NCBI GenBank assembly: GCA_014529385.2
Contig: CM043944.1
Location: 53,418,768-53,482,767, forward strand
Direction: 5' to 3'
Length of the DNA: 64,000 nucleotides
Source of the DNA: Adiantum capillus-veneris
Lineage: Eukaryota; Streptophyta; Polypodiopsida; Polypodiales; Pteridaceae
In this document: positions 32,546-45,477 of the stretch, one piece after another
How positions within the stretch are numbered: position 1 is the first letter of the stretch
How the letters are laid out: each line of letters starts with the position of its first letter
Notes under the pieces: generated by a model
The model's database searches: none
Told to the model about the DNA's origin: nothing
Seen by the model: the letters and a program-made list of their open reading frames with translations, nothing else
Translations under genes and position numbers: made by a program

Positions 32546-35500
32546 CTTGGCACATACCGGAGGATGTGCAGGTTTAGAGGGGGTGGATGTCATGCCGTTT
32601 TGCGGGTATGAGGTAAAAGATGCAAATCTGCATACTTATTTGGGGTGTTGGTTTTTGGTCCAAATATGAAGTGCTAAAGGAGCCTACTGGTCTTTTTAGA
32701 TTGACAATCAAAACTTTGGATGCCAAGTTATCAATAGTTAAAGTTTTACCGAGGCTAGGTTTGTGCCAGGTTAGCCATCACTGTCAAGTTCAAGTGTTGC
32801 CAGTGTCAGTGTGTTGAGTACCAGTGTCTCAAGAGCCAGTCTCAGTATCTTGAGCATCAGTATCAGTGTCTCAAGCGCCAGTGTTAAGTACCAATGTCTT
32901 GAGAGCTAGTGTCGAATTCCAGTGTCTCCAGTGTCAGTATCTCAAGTGCCTGTGTCAAGTAGTAGTGTCTCGAGAGCCAATGTCCAACGCCAATACCAAT
33001 ATATCGAGTGCCATTATTGATGTCTCGTTTACCAATGTCGGGTACCAATGTCTCAAGAGCCAGTGTTGAGTACCAGTGCCAGTGTCAGTGTCTTAAGAGC
33101 TAGTGTCCAGAGTCAGTAAAACCAGTACAAGTGAGACCGATACCAGTATTCAAGTATTGAGCCGTGGAGCTTAAAGAAAGCTAAGAATAACTTCTAGGGG
33201 GCAAAAAATAGGGAAAAGCGAGGATTAGGCACGCCATACAAAAGCTAAATAAAGATGGGGGGGCTAAATATAGGAGGTCAGAGGTGCCCCAAAGTTTTTC
33301 CAGGGAAAAGAAAAGAGGAGGGGAATTTTTTGGCGAGAAAGTCAAAGAAGAAGAAGAGCAAGGTTTAGGAGATTGAAGTTTATTTGGTAGAGTGTGGATT
33401 ATTTTCAACGGGTTTGGATTATCTCATTGGGGGATTTCAAAGAGACCGGAATACCAACGTTGGAGTATGCAACCGTTTTGTATCAAAGGTTCTAGATATA
33501 TGATTAATGGAAACATCTTTTGATTGCCAACCTTGATCAAGTGTTTATATCTATTCTAAGTTAGTTACAGCCTTTAACTCTTTTTTGATCCATGATATTC
33601 TCTTACAAATCTCTCTAAGCATCACTAAATTGTCTTATTTAATTTAAGTCGGCCTAAACCGCATTGGTTTCCATCGGTTCGTACCTCGTCCGCTTCTCCG
33701 TCTATAGCCAAAAGCCGGATGCTTTCCCAATCGACCATGGAGAGACACACACTCCAATTGCGGGAAAATGTGTCAAAATATATAAGAAAAGGGATGCATA
33801 GCTTCAAATTGGAGATGGATATTTCAATGTGTCGGAAGATAGAGATTTGAATGATGAATGTGCGTCTTTTGATGATAATGTCACCTTGGAGGACTTCTAA
33901 AGCTTGGCACATACTGAAGGATGTGCAGGTTTAGAGGGGTGGATGTCGCGCCGCTTTGTGGGCACGGGGTGATGCAAATACGCATACTTATTTGGGGTGC
34001 TAGTTTGTGGTCCATATAAGAAGTGTTGAGGAGCCTACTGGTCTTTTCAGATTGACAATCAAAACTTTGGATGCCAATTTATCAAAAAATGAATTTTTGT
34101 CGGGGCCAGGTTTGTGCCGGGTTAGCCCATCAATGTTGAGTTTGAGTGTGTCAAGTATCAATGTATCAAGAGCCAATGTCCAGTCCCAGTGTTAGTATCT
34201 CGAGAATCACTATCAGTGTCTCAAGTGCTAGTGTTTGAGTACCAATGTCTTGAGATCCAGTGTTGAGTTCCACCTCTCCAGTGTCAGTATCTCGAGCGCA
34301 TGTGTCGTGTACTAGTGTCTCAAGAGCAAGTGTCCAGCACTAGTGTCAATATCTCGAGTGCCAGTGTTGAGTGTTAGTGTTGAGTACGAGTGTCTTCAGT
34401 GCCAGTGTTGAGTACGAGTGTCTTGAGAGCTAGTGTTGAGTACTAGTGCCAATGTTAGTGTCTAGAGAGCTAGTGTCCAGAGCCAGTAAAACCAGTACGA
34501 GTTAGACTAGTACCAATATTCAAGTATTGAGCTGTGGAGCTTGAATAAAGCTAAGAATAACATCTAGGGGGCAAAAAATAGAAAAAAGCAAGGATTGCAC
34601 ATGCCATACAAGAGCTAAATAAAGATTGAAGGGGCTACATATAGGAGGTCGGACGTGCCCTAAAGGACATTTTTGAGGGAACACTTGATATAGTTTTTGA
34701 GGAGGGGAATTTTTGGTGAGAACATGGAAAGTCAAAGAAGAAGAAGTGCACAAGCAAGGCTTATGAGATCGAAGTTTATCTGGAAAACTGTGGATTATTT
34801 TCAACAGGTTTGGATTATCTGATTGGGGGATTTCAAAGCGATCGGCATACCAATGTTGGAGTATGCAACCGTTTTGTATCAAAGGTTCCAAATATCTGAT
34901 TAATGGAAACATCTTTTGATTTCCAGCCTTGATCACGTGTTTATATATATTCTAAGTTGGTTTACAACCTTTAATTCTATTTTTGATCAGTGATATTCTC
35001 TTACAAATCTCTCTAAGCATCACTAAATCATCTTATTTAATTTAAGCCGTCCTAAACCACACTGGTTTCCATCGGGTCGCACCTTGTCTGCTTCTCCATC
35101 TACAGCCAGAAGCCTGAAACTTTCTCGATTGACCATGGAGAGACGTGCACTCCAATTGCGGGAAAAACGTGTCAAAACATTTAAGAAAAGGGATGCAAAG
35201 CTTCAAAATGGAGATGGAGATTTCAATGTGTTGGAAGATCTAGAGATTTAAATGATGAAGGTGTGTCTTTTGATGATAATGTTGCCTTGGAGGACTTCTA
35301 AAGCTTGACACATACGGGAGGATGTGCAGGTTTAGAGGGGGTGGATGTCGTGCTGCTTTGTGGGCACAGGGTGATGCAAGTTTGCATACTTATTTGAGGT
35401 GCTAGTTTTTGGTCCAGATTTGAAGTGCTAAAGGAGCCTACTGGTCTTTTCAGATTGGTAGTTGGAACTTTGGATGCCAAGTTATCAGCAATTGAAGTTT

Positions 35501-36615
35501 TTTCGAGGCCTGGTTTGTGCCGGGTTATCCACAAATGTCAAGTTCAAGTGTAGCCAATGTGAGTGTGTTGAGTACCAGTGTCTCGAGAGCCAGTGTCCAG
35601 CACCAGTGTCAGTATCTCAAGCGTCCATATTAGTGTCTTGAGCACTAGTGTCTCAAGAGACAGTGTCGAGTTCCAGTGTCAGTATCTCGAGCGCTTGTGT
35701 CGAGTACCAGTGTCTCGAGAGCAAGTGGGCCAGTGTCAGTATCTCTAGCATCAGTGTTAGTGTGTCGAGTACCAGTGTCTTGAGAGCCAATGTCAATCAC
35801 CAATGCTAGTATCTTGACTACCAGTATCAGTGTCTCGAGCTCCAGTGTCGAGTACTAGTGTCTCGAGAGCCAGTGTTGAGTACCAGTGTCTCAAGAGCCA
35901 ATGTCATTGTCTCGAGAGACAGTGTCTAGAGCCAGTAAAACTAGTACAAGTGAGACCAGTACTAGTATTCAAGTATTAAGCCGTGGAGCTTAAAGAAAGC
36001 TAAGAATAGCATCTAGGGGGCAAAAAATAGGGAAAAGTGAGGATTACACACGTCATCATGCAGAAGCTAAATAAAGATGGGGGGGCTAAATATAGGAGGT
36101 TGGATGCGCCCCTAAGGGCAGTTTTGAGGGAACAATTTATTTAGTTTTTCCAGGGAAAAGAAAAGAGGAGGGGAATTTTTTGGCGAGAATAGGGAAAGTC
36201 AAAACAGAAGAAGTGTACAAGAAGGGCTTAGGAGATTAAAGTTTATCTGGCAGACTATGGATTATTTTCAATGGGTTTGGATTATCTGATTGGGGGATTT
36301 CAAAGCGACCGACATACCAACATTGGAGTATGCAACCATTTTCTATCAAAGGTTCCAAATATCTGATTAATGGAAACATCTTCTAATTGCCAATCTTGAT
36401 CAAGTGTTTATATCTATTCTAAGCTGGATTACAGCCTTTACCTCTGTTTTGATCCGTGATATTCTCTTACAAATCTCTCTAAGCATCACAAAATCCTCTT
36501 ATTTAATTTAAATTGACCTAAATTGCACTTATTTTTATCGGTTCGCACCTCGTCTGCTTCTCCATCTATAGTCAGAAGCCGACGCTTTCCCGGCGTGGAG
36601 AGACGTGCACTCCAA
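32401..36615 (+). repeat. Tandem array of three units, each pol 3' tail plus LTR of element B
   Basis: The units are 32401-33757, 33758-35155 and 35156-36615 (1,357, 1,398 and 1,460 bp). Each starts TTGCAGG/TTGCGGG, in the code for AGKHVKIYKKRD, runs about 187 bp through the end of pol and the purine tract TTTAGAGGGG(G)TGG, then enters the LTR at TGTC (32588, 33944, 35346). Each ends ...CTCCAA. Both junctions are the same, CTCCAA joined to TTGCGGG, and the third unit ends at the same CTCCAA. Units differ by many substitutions and indels, so the amplification is old. Only the first tail is in frame with integrase. Confidence 0.9.
32780..33130 (+). repeat. CAGTGTC-type minisatellite in LTR unit 1
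   Basis: Degenerate short units such as CCAGTGTCTCGAGAGCCAG and GTGTCGAGTACC repeat across about 350 bp. Homologous stretches lie at about 34135-34510 and 35540-35960 in the other two LTR copies, with differing unit number and order, which explains most of the length difference between LTR copies. Confidence 0.85.
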
Positions 36616-36649
36616 CAATGCACTTGCACATGCACGTAAGCACATCACC

Positions 36650-36755
<106 letters not shown>

Positions 36756-37010
36756 GTGTTGAGTTGGGAAGATGTTCTCTGAGTGAACTTATAAAAAGGG
36801 AAAACTATAATAACCTTTGAGTGTGGCCGATTGGTTATCATAGTTCCTTCTTGAATACCAAGTAGCACTTGTTAGGTAGAGCTTTGTGGCATCTTGATGT
36901 GTTCTTTTTACATTAAGACCTCTCTCTCTCTCTCTCCAAAACTTCAAGTCTTGGTATATGTTGGATTTTTCTTTTGGGGTGGGTTGGAATTTTCTTTTCT
37001 TTCTTCTTCT

Positions 37011-37013
<3 letters not shown>

Positions 37014-37085
<72 letters not shown>
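37014..37085 (+). repeat. (CT)n microsatellite, about 72 bp
   Basis: A pure CT run preceded by TTCTTC units. It lies at the left edge of the 0.7-kb tandem duplication that follows. Confidence 0.98.
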
Positions 37086-38392
<1,307 letters not shown>

Positions 38393-39631
38393 TGTCAGGC
38401 ATTTTTTGGATGAAGATAAAGTCATTGAACCATGCTAAAAATTTTGCTCACTAGCCTCGAGTACATAGATGTACATAATGCTGTGAGTTTTTAGAGTGCT
38501 CTTGTAAAATTTATGTATAAAGGCTTGGTTATTGCCTAGTCATTTGCAAGATTTTTGGGTTGGTTGAACTTCTAGAAGGTGGTTTTCAATGAGTATTTTT
38601 AGTCGTGCTTGATAGCCAGTGAATCGGACTCATACATCATGAGTTACATGCATTTGAAATGGGCGGCTCCCTACTTAGAAAGTGGGTGTGGATGCATGCA
38701 AGGAAAGGAAAGTGGGCCAATTTGATAGATTTAATTAGAAAAGGTGTGGTCAAAGATTTCTGAAAATGGCCAAAGTGATAAGCTCCGAGCTTGGCTTTAC
38801 AGTGTCGCATTCAATGCTCGGAGTCACCTGCCACGCCTCCGTCAAAATTGCTCGTGTGAGGAGCAAAATACGAAATTTATGTGCTTGAGTGGGGAGGTGG
38901 AAGGATGTTGCCAAGTGGCAATAAAGTAAACCCCCATGGGGAGGAGCAAGTGGAAAATGGAGGGTATAAGGGGGGGAATGGGTACCCCCTAAGGTTGTAT
39001 AAATGGGAAAATGGTGCTCTCTTGCCTTGCTAATGGTGTCTCATGGGTGTTGGGGGAGAGAGGGGGCACCCATTTTGGGTTCCCACCAGCTTGACAGGCA
39101 CCTAGGCATGCTTTTGGTCGTCTGGACACTTCCCCTTCCCCCTTTTCCTTGGTCAAAAAGTGGTCGACATGGCATTTTCTACCCAATTAAGCCCAAAATG
39201 AGCCAATTAAAAGAAGACAACTAGAGGAATCATGTAGACTAAGAGGAGAATAAAAATCCCTTGGGATAAGAGCCTAAAATTCCCACTTTTTAATGACTGC
39301 AATTCCCTGCACACTTTTTTTGTTGTCAGAGACTAGCTTTTTTGGAGCTTTTGAGAGATACCCCAAATTCAAAAGCTTGTAACTCTCTTGTCTATTGTCA
39401 GAATCAAGCATATGGATACTCTATGAACGTCTACATGACATGAGCTTCATCTTTATTGTCTTAGTTTTCAGAAATTGTAATCATGGTTTGGGTTAGGACT
39501 ATTTCCCGCCCAACTTTATAGGTGTTTGACATAGGTGTTTTCCGCAGCTTTATGGTGTTTCCTTCCGATGGTGTGGTGTGTGGAAGGCTATAGAGGTTCT
39601 TGTTTTCCTTCTTGTTTGCACATGAACATCA
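38393..39631 (+). repeat. Left (5') LTR of element C
   Basis: Starts TGTCAGGCATTTTT and matches the right LTR at 45505 (TGTTAGGCATTTTT) throughout, including CACTAGCCTCGAGTACATAGATG and GGGCACCCATTTTGGGTTCCC. Similarity is clear to TTGTTTGCA (39620) and probable to ACATCA (39631), which puts the LTR end three bases before the primer site. Confidence 0.9.
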
Positions 39632-39634
39632 TTT

Positions 39635-39652
39635 TGGTGCCCCCATGGAGGA
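39635..39652 (+). other. Primer-binding site of element C
   Basis: TGGTGCCCCCATGGAGGA is read three bases after the proposed LTR end. Element G has TGGTGCCCCCACTGAGGA at the same place, so the two share a primer type. I cannot assign the tRNA. Confidence 0.75.
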
Positions 39653-39940
39653 GCACGTGCTCCTATACTCCAATTCCTGTGAAATATGTCTATTCTGCAG
39701 GCAGTGAATGTAAAACGGATGTGGGTCCTTATGGACAACCGCCTATGTATGTGAAAATTGTGGACAACACTTGAGGTGGTCATATAACTAGATTGTAGCC
39801 TTTGGAGGGTCGTGATTTTTTGTGAAGCCAAGCACTGGGGGCCGGGTTACCCAATGTGAGGTGGATTAGGTACTGGAGTGATCCATCGATATCCCTTGAG
39901 TTTTCGACGTCACATGTAAGTGTTTATGCGGCAATCAAAC

Positions 39941-41095
39941 ATGGCAGGCAAGTTCCCACAGTTTCATGGATTGCCTAATGAAAATGCACAGACGTTTATT
40001 GAAAAGGTGGAAGTCAATTGTTTACTGTGCAATATACTAGACCAAGCTATATTGTTGCGGCTGCTGCAATAAAGTTTACAGGATGAGGCAAAAGTTTGGT
40101 TACACAATTTTGAGGAGTTGATGTAGGCACAAAATCCAATGGTGGTTTTGGATTACAATTGTGTGAAGCAAGCTGTCTTCGCACAATACCGATCCATCAA
40201 AGTACTTGATGAAGTTTGGCATGAAATTTTGGGGCACACTTAGAGGGCTAATCAAAGTGTTGATGATTTTGTCATGCAGTTCACCCGTTTATGGGATAAA
40301 TAGGTCCGGGCTATGGGAAACAAGATCCCTCCATCCATGTTAAAGAAGGAACATTTTGTGGCAAACCTAAAAGAAATTTTGAAGTTCAAAGTTGAGTTGA
40401 AAAGGCCCGCCACCTTTGAGGAGGTAGTTTCCATTGCCAGAGAGAAAGAATGGAAAGCTCAAAGACTTAATGAATATGGGAAAGAGGTCCCTGAGCAAAA
40501 TAATGGCAGCCAAAAGGAGTAGAATTAGGCAGAAGCTGGAGGCCAACATGTTCAAAGGGATGCTAATACCAAACAATTACAACAAAATATGCAAGACATG
40601 ATGACCATGATGCAAGAATTACGACTTAGTGTTCTTGGTGGTGGAGGTGGTCGTGGTCGTGGACGTGGTAGAGGAATGGCTGAGGCATGTGAAGCTCAGC
40701 GTAATGAGAATGATGGTCGTGGGGACAAGGCGGTTTTGAGCCACAGAGGAGGATCATCCCCACTTGTTATAATTGTGGTGAACTTGGTCATATTAGCATT
40801 TATTGTTCAAAGCCAGCAAGGATGGGAGGGGATATGTTTCCACTTCCTTAGAAAATTCCTTACAGATTTAATGATTATGCATTGGATATACGAAGATACT
40901 GGACAGGAAAATCAAGCCCCAACCTCTGGTGGTCATGTGGGTATTGTGCAAGTAAAAAAGAAAGAAGCAGATGTGCTGCTAGTAGGCAAAAGAGAGAGGG
41001 AAGGCTATGCAACACCAGGGCCTAGCAGAAAGAAATTGAAGGAGAAAGAGGGTGAAGATGCCAAAGTAAAGAGAAATAGAAAGCCTCGCCGATGA
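39941..41095 (+). pseudogene. Gag of element C
   Basis: The ATG at 39941 opens MAGKFPQFHGLPNENAQTF, a normal Gag start, and the capsid continues with stops at several places to 40522 (KVWLHNF, FVMQFTRLWDK, HFVANLKEILKFKVEL). A Gly/Arg run (RGRGRGRG, about 40650) and the knuckle CYNCGELGHISIYC (40765-40806) follow in another frame from the open stretch 40589-41095. The end is Lys/Glu-rich. Stops and shifts inactivate it. The capsid resembles a generic plant Ty3/gypsy Gag. Confidence 0.85.
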
Positions 41096-41170
41096 TTTGA
41101 AGTGGCAGACTTATCATTGGGGGATGGCCAAACAACTTACACTTAAAAGGAAGACCTGATTGGGAAGAAA

Positions 41171-41869
41171 GTGGATTTTACTTTTGGACAGTTGATGAAT
41201 ATGGTGCCCAAACTTAAAAGGAAGTGGAAGTCATTAGTGAATCCAGAAAAAGAGCCAAAGCATGGACAAGTCAGAGTGTTGTCTATGGGAGAGTTACCCG
41301 ACATCACTCCTATGGTGAACGCTTGGCACAAAGGTATGGGCATGGGAGAAGCCTACATTGATGGAGATGCTCAAGTTTGTGTGATCACACAGTCATGTGT
41401 CGAGAGACTGGGTCTCATTATATGCGGAAGCTCTGGATTTTGGATTCGACTGGCAAAACATGCCAAGGTGAAATGCTTGGGGATGACCAAGAATTTGGAA
41501 GTTGAAGTCTTTAACGTGAAGGTTATGGTGAACTTTCATGTTATGCTAGCTGGTCTGGGAGCCTTTCCTCTCATTCTTGGACGACCTTGGTTGATAGGTG
41601 TTGGTGCCGTGCAAGATTGGGGCAAGGGCACAATCGGTGTGCATGGCAAGAAGGGTGAAACGAGAGTGTTTGATATGACTACCAAACAACCTATGGCACT
41701 TGAAGATGTGAGTGAGAATGATGAGTTCGTAACTACCGGTGATGATAGTTCTGAAGACTCAAAAAGTAGCACTACTTTGAGTTTCGATGATGAGGTGAAG
41801 TGTCATTCTTGTTGTTGCATGAAGAACAAAAAGAAATTACTGAAGTGTTGCAAATATCAGGGAATATAA
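41171..41869 (+). CDS. Protease of element C, 232 aa open frame
   Basis: The active-site segment is EAYIDGDAQVCVITQ at residues 60-74, with D64-G65-D66 where a D-S/T/G-G box is usual. The second half FPLILGRPWLIG (132-143) is followed by AVQDWGKGTIGV. Residues 1-40 resemble element G's pre-protease stretch (PQLLHLAPRVRRQW in G, GQLMNMVPKLKRKW here), so C and G proteases are close. The C-terminus is acidic (SSEDSKSSTTLSFDDE), as in G. The open frame is intact, though with Asp in place of the expected third residue the enzyme may be inactive. Confidence 0.75.
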   Translation: MDFTFGQLMNMVPKLKRKWKSLVNPEKEPKHGQVRVLSMGELPDITPMVNAWHKGMGMGEAYIDGDAQVCVITQSCVERLGLIICGSSGFWIRLAKHAKVKCLGMTKNLEVEVFNVKVMVNFHVMLAGLGAFPLILGRPWLIGVGAVQDWGKGTIGVHGKKGETRVFDMTTKQPMALEDVSENDEFVTTGDDSSEDSKSSTTLSFDDEVKCHSCCCMKNKKKLLKCCKYQGI

Positions 41870-42029
41870 ATGCTTCAAGCCGTTTAGAGCAACTTGAAGA
41901 GTTGATGCAACCTAAACATGAACTGCCATTGAAGAAAGAGTTGATCCAAAATATGATGAGTACTGATTTGACACAAGAAGAAAGAAAGGAGTACTTAGCA
42001 ATGTTGGACAGGTTTCCAAATGTTTTCAT

Positions 42030-43250
42030 TACCTCATATCAAAAAATAAGGGGTTTTTTTTCGGGATCCTATAAAGATCTAGCTAGTTAAAGGGGCAAAA
42101 CCAATCAGATAGAAGTTAACAAGGATGGGCAACGAGTAGATGAAGGCTTTAAAGGAAAAAGTGGATAAGCTTTTGGATGCAGGGTTCATAGTGCTAGTGG
42201 ATAATACTGAATGGGTGAGCCCTGTAGTAGTCACCCCAAAGAAAGATGGGCGTTGGAGAGTTTGTGTGATTACAAGACACTAAATGCAGTGACCAAGAAA
42301 GATCCTTACCCTTTGCCTTTTATTGATCAATTGTTAGATGCAGTGGCTGGTTTTGAAAGATACAATGTCTATGATGGGTATTCAGAATACTTTTAGCTTA
42401 TCCTTGCTCTTGAAGATCGGAAAAAGACTACTTTTATCATGACATGGGGTTGTTTCTGCTTTTGCTGCCTTCTTTTTGGGTTGACAAATGGGCCAGGAGC
42501 TTTTGAAAGGAAAGTGGATTGAAACCTATCCCATTCCTTGGAAAGTTTGTCAAAGGGTTCATAGATGATTTCCGCGTATACAGTTTAAGGAAAGAGCATG
42601 TTCAAAAGCTTGAAATGAATTTTGCAAGGTATGATGAATGCAGGGGTCAGCTCAATCCTAAGAAATGTCATTTGGCACAACCACGGGTGAAGCTTCTTGG
42701 GCATGTAATTTCAGAAAATGGGATTGAAACAAATCCAGAGAAAGTGGAGGCCTTGCTGTTATTATCATCTCCAAAAGATACCAGACAGTTGGCCACTTTC
42801 ATACAGAAAGTTGAATATCTATCTTGTTTCATACCTTTGGCATCACAGCTATTGTATCCATTGCAACAAACAATTAAGAATGATCCCTTTGAGTGGTCTC
42901 ATGAGTGTGACAATGTTTTTGACAGAGTTAAAGAAGTTTTGAGTACGCTACCTATTATGCAAGCTCCTGATTGGGAAAAGGAGTTTTATGTCAACCCATC
43001 AGTGGGAGATGATGCTATTGGAGCTATGTTATTGCAAAGGGGGAAGGAATCTCAGTATATGAAGCCTGTTCATTATGCTAGCAAAGTGAAGACTCCTCAT
43101 GAAATATTTTTTTTTGAAATTGAATTGGTGATGACAAGTATGGTCTATGCTTGCAGACGATTCAGATGCTACTTGATACAAAAGTCATTCGCCTTTCTCA
43201 CCAGTTATTCATTGCTTCCCCAGCTGTTCAATAATTCAAATATATAAAAA
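42030..43250 (+). pseudogene. RT and first RNase H of element C
   Basis: The RT is read across frames: EWVSPVVVTPKKDGRWR, YKTLNAVTKKDPYPLPFIDQ, YNVYDGYSEYF then a stop, WGCF.F..LLFGLTNGP, and the catalytic box GFIDDFRVYS near 42555-42585. The thumb (42600-42790) gives NPKKCHLAQPRVKLLGHVIS. RNase H begins APDWEKEFYVNPSVGDDAIG (42962-43022) and continues to CRRFRCYL. The box is FIDD; in element H it is FMDD. At least three stops or frameshifts are present. Confidence 0.85.
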
Positions 43251-43253
43251 ACA

Positions 43254-43835
43254 GTGATGAGATGGGTTATTGAGCTCCAATTCACCCTTTTGGTGGAGGA
43301 AAGTACTCGGGCTACCTTGGAAGATCTTCTCACCTATAAGAATACTCCGGTTTCGGTCAAAGAAGAGGTGGTACAAAAGAAGGAAGTTGGGACTCTTTCC
43401 ATCCCTAATGCTTCACTGTTATACTTTGATGGTTCTTATCGAAGAAGTCATGATTCTTCTGTAGGAGGCATTGTTATTTATGATGCACAAGGAAAGCTTA
43501 TGAGGAAGCAAGGGCTGAAACTTGATGCAAAAAGTAACAGAATACATGGCTCTTGAAGGTGGTTTGCATATTTGTTTACAATTGGGAATTCGATGCTTGC
43601 AAATTAAAGGAGATGTCTTGTTGGTTGTGAAGCAAGTGTTGGGAGTATGGAAGAATAAGAACCCTAAACTGAAGAATTTATGCTTCAAAGTGTAGGCGTT
43701 AGTCAAAAAACTTGAAGCATGGAGCTTGCAGCATATTGAGAGGTCTCTAAATGAAGAAGCTCATGATGCTGCCCAGGAGATGATCACTTGTGTGTTTGTG
43801 GTAAAGGCAGATGCCCCTTTATATCATGGGAGGGA
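43254..43835 (+). pseudogene. Second (archaeal-type) RNase H of element C
   Basis: After the connector EESTRATLEDLLTYKN comes LLYFDGSYRRSHDSSVGGIV, the first Asp box of an RNase H. A frameshift leads to GLHICLQLGIRCLQIKGDVL with its Asp, then VVKQVLGVWKNK. Element H has the same region in better order (59371-60281). A second RNase H between the first RNase H and integrase is the known Tat-lineage arrangement. This copy is broken by a frameshift near 43540 and stops. Confidence 0.8.
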
Positions 43836-43859
43836 AATATTATAAAAGGAAGTGGATTT

Positions 43860-45451
43860 TCTATTGACAGATGTTATACCTAAAGGTTTACTGTCTTCTA
43901 AAAAGTATGCGTTCATAAGGAAAGCCAGGAAATACAAAATTATTGATGGTGCAAGTCGTGTTTGCCTTGTCAAAGGATGGGAAAGAGAAATTGAAGCCTG
44001 AATTGCGAAAGACAATTTTGGCTTTTGATGTGTTTGAAAAATGGGGTATGCTATTGGACCCTTACCTATGACTAACAAAAGAAATGTTTACATTTTGACA
44101 TCAGTGGATTATTTGTCACAATGGGAAGAAGGCAAGGCTGTCAAACAAATTACCCGTAAAGAAATGGGAAAATTTGTTTATGAGTACCATTAGGGAAAAT
44201 TTGGACTCACAAAGAGGCCTTATAAGGAGTTTGACTTCCTCTCTCATGTCCAAAACGGGCGTGCGGTAAAATTCTTGCAAATCAACTCTAAACTTGGCGG
44301 AGATTTGACAGTTAGAATCTATTCTTCAAGCTCTTTCTATTGATATATAGCACGCCACGAGATTCCTCATATTTTGAAAAATTCTATTTTTGATTCTCTA
44401 GATCCTAGACGGAGTTGTCACATCACAAGAGAATTAAAAATAGAATCTTTCAAAATATGAGAAATCTCATGGTGTGCTACATATCAATAGAAAGAGCTTG
44501 AAGAGTAGATTCTAACTGTCAATTTTTTGCCAAGTTTAGAGTTGATGTGCAAAAATTTTACCGCAGGCCCATTTTGGACATGAGAGAGGAAGGAAAACTC
44601 CTTATAAGGCCCCTTTGTGAGTCCAAATGTTCCCTAATGATATGTTGCAAATTTTGTGTGCCACTAGAGCTACTTTTTGATAGAGGACCATGATTTAGAG
44701 GAGAGCTGTTTGATTTCTCATGCGAGAAGCTCAATATACAACATCTATATAGTTCTCCTTATTATCGACAATGTAATGGTCTCAATGAGAGGTTCAATGG
44801 AGAGTTGGTAAAGATCTTGACAAAGATAACTCAGACACATGGGAAGACTTGGGATTTAGAGTTTCCTTGTGTGTTATGGGCCTACAGAACTTCTATCAAA
44901 ACGAGCGCAGGATTTTTCCCTTACCACTCGGTGTATGGCAAGGAAGATTTATTGCCAGTTGAAGTGGAAATTCTTGCACTCAAGTTGTTGTCATTGGAAG
45001 ATGAGGAGCAAACAAATGCATAGAAGAAAAGATTATTGGATTTACAATGCTTTCATTGGATAGAATTTTAGCTTTGAGTTACTATACGGAAGCATCAAGT
45101 AAGGCTCAACTAAAAGCCAATATGTGCGTGGAGGATAAAAAATTTGAGAAGGGTGATTTGGTGTTGCGATACGATAGTAAATTGGACAATCCCATTTAGA
45201 AGAAATTTCAAATCAAATGGGAAGGTCCTTTTACTGTTGTAAACAAATTTGAAAATGGCACATATCATTTGGCAGACTTAAATTGTGCACAACATAAATA
45301 TCGTGTTAATGGTTATAGATTAAAGAAGTATCTGGCACGTTTGATGACAATTGTGACTGATGAAATGCTATCAATAGAGGGAAACAATGTGGAAACGTCA
45401 AAAAATGTGGATGAGGTTTCTGGGATGAAATGCAGCAGTTGTTCACCCTAG
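43860..45451 (+). pseudogene. Integrase of element C, interrupted by a hairpin transposon
   Basis: The core begins FEKWG and continues YILTSVDYLSQWEEGKAVKQ (44090-44150). It is cut by the 442-bp hairpin element at 44193. It resumes with MICCKF, LLFDRGPXFRGEL (second Asp) and QCNGLNERFNGELVKILTKI (catalytic Glu), then LWAYRTSIKTSAGFFPY and VYGKEDLLPVEVE. The end (45150-45451) has FQIKWEGPFTVV and YRVNGYRLKKYL, a GPY/F-like tail stopping at 45451. The zinc finger is largely missing: sequence jumps from the region of LxSSKKYAFI (43905) to KPELRKTI (43995). Confidence 0.8.
44193..44634. mobile_element. 442-bp hairpin (foldback) MITE in element C's integrase
   Basis: Arms 44193-44400 and 44428-44634 are near-perfect inverted copies; they start GGGAAAATTTGGACTCAC and end GTGAGTCCAAATGTTCCC. 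The central loop is about 27 bp. The flanks are TA on each side (44191-44192, 44635-44636), the target used by Tc1/mariner-type elements. There is no coding capacity. Removal would rejoin integrase sequence around FVYEYH and MICCKF. The arms differ at only a few percent of positions, so it is probably a fairly recent insertion. Confidence 0.92.
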
Positions 45452-45477
45452 ACACCTCTTCTTGTCAAGAATGATCA

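Larger units (their letters stand above)
7885..36615 (+). mobile_element. Element B: Ty3/gypsy retrotransposon split by three insertions
   Basis: Plus-strand pieces of one element occur in the right order: protease (7885-8850), RT (16087-17177), RNase H (17278-17884), the RNase H to integrase segment (19561-19887), integrase (31396-32545), polypurine tract and LTR-containing units (32588-36615). The gaps are filled by element E, a CACTA transposon and element D. At D the reading frame continues across the insertion once the GTCAT duplication is counted once. B is homologous to element A and is strongly decayed. Its own gag and 5' LTR are not identified. Confidence 0.85.
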
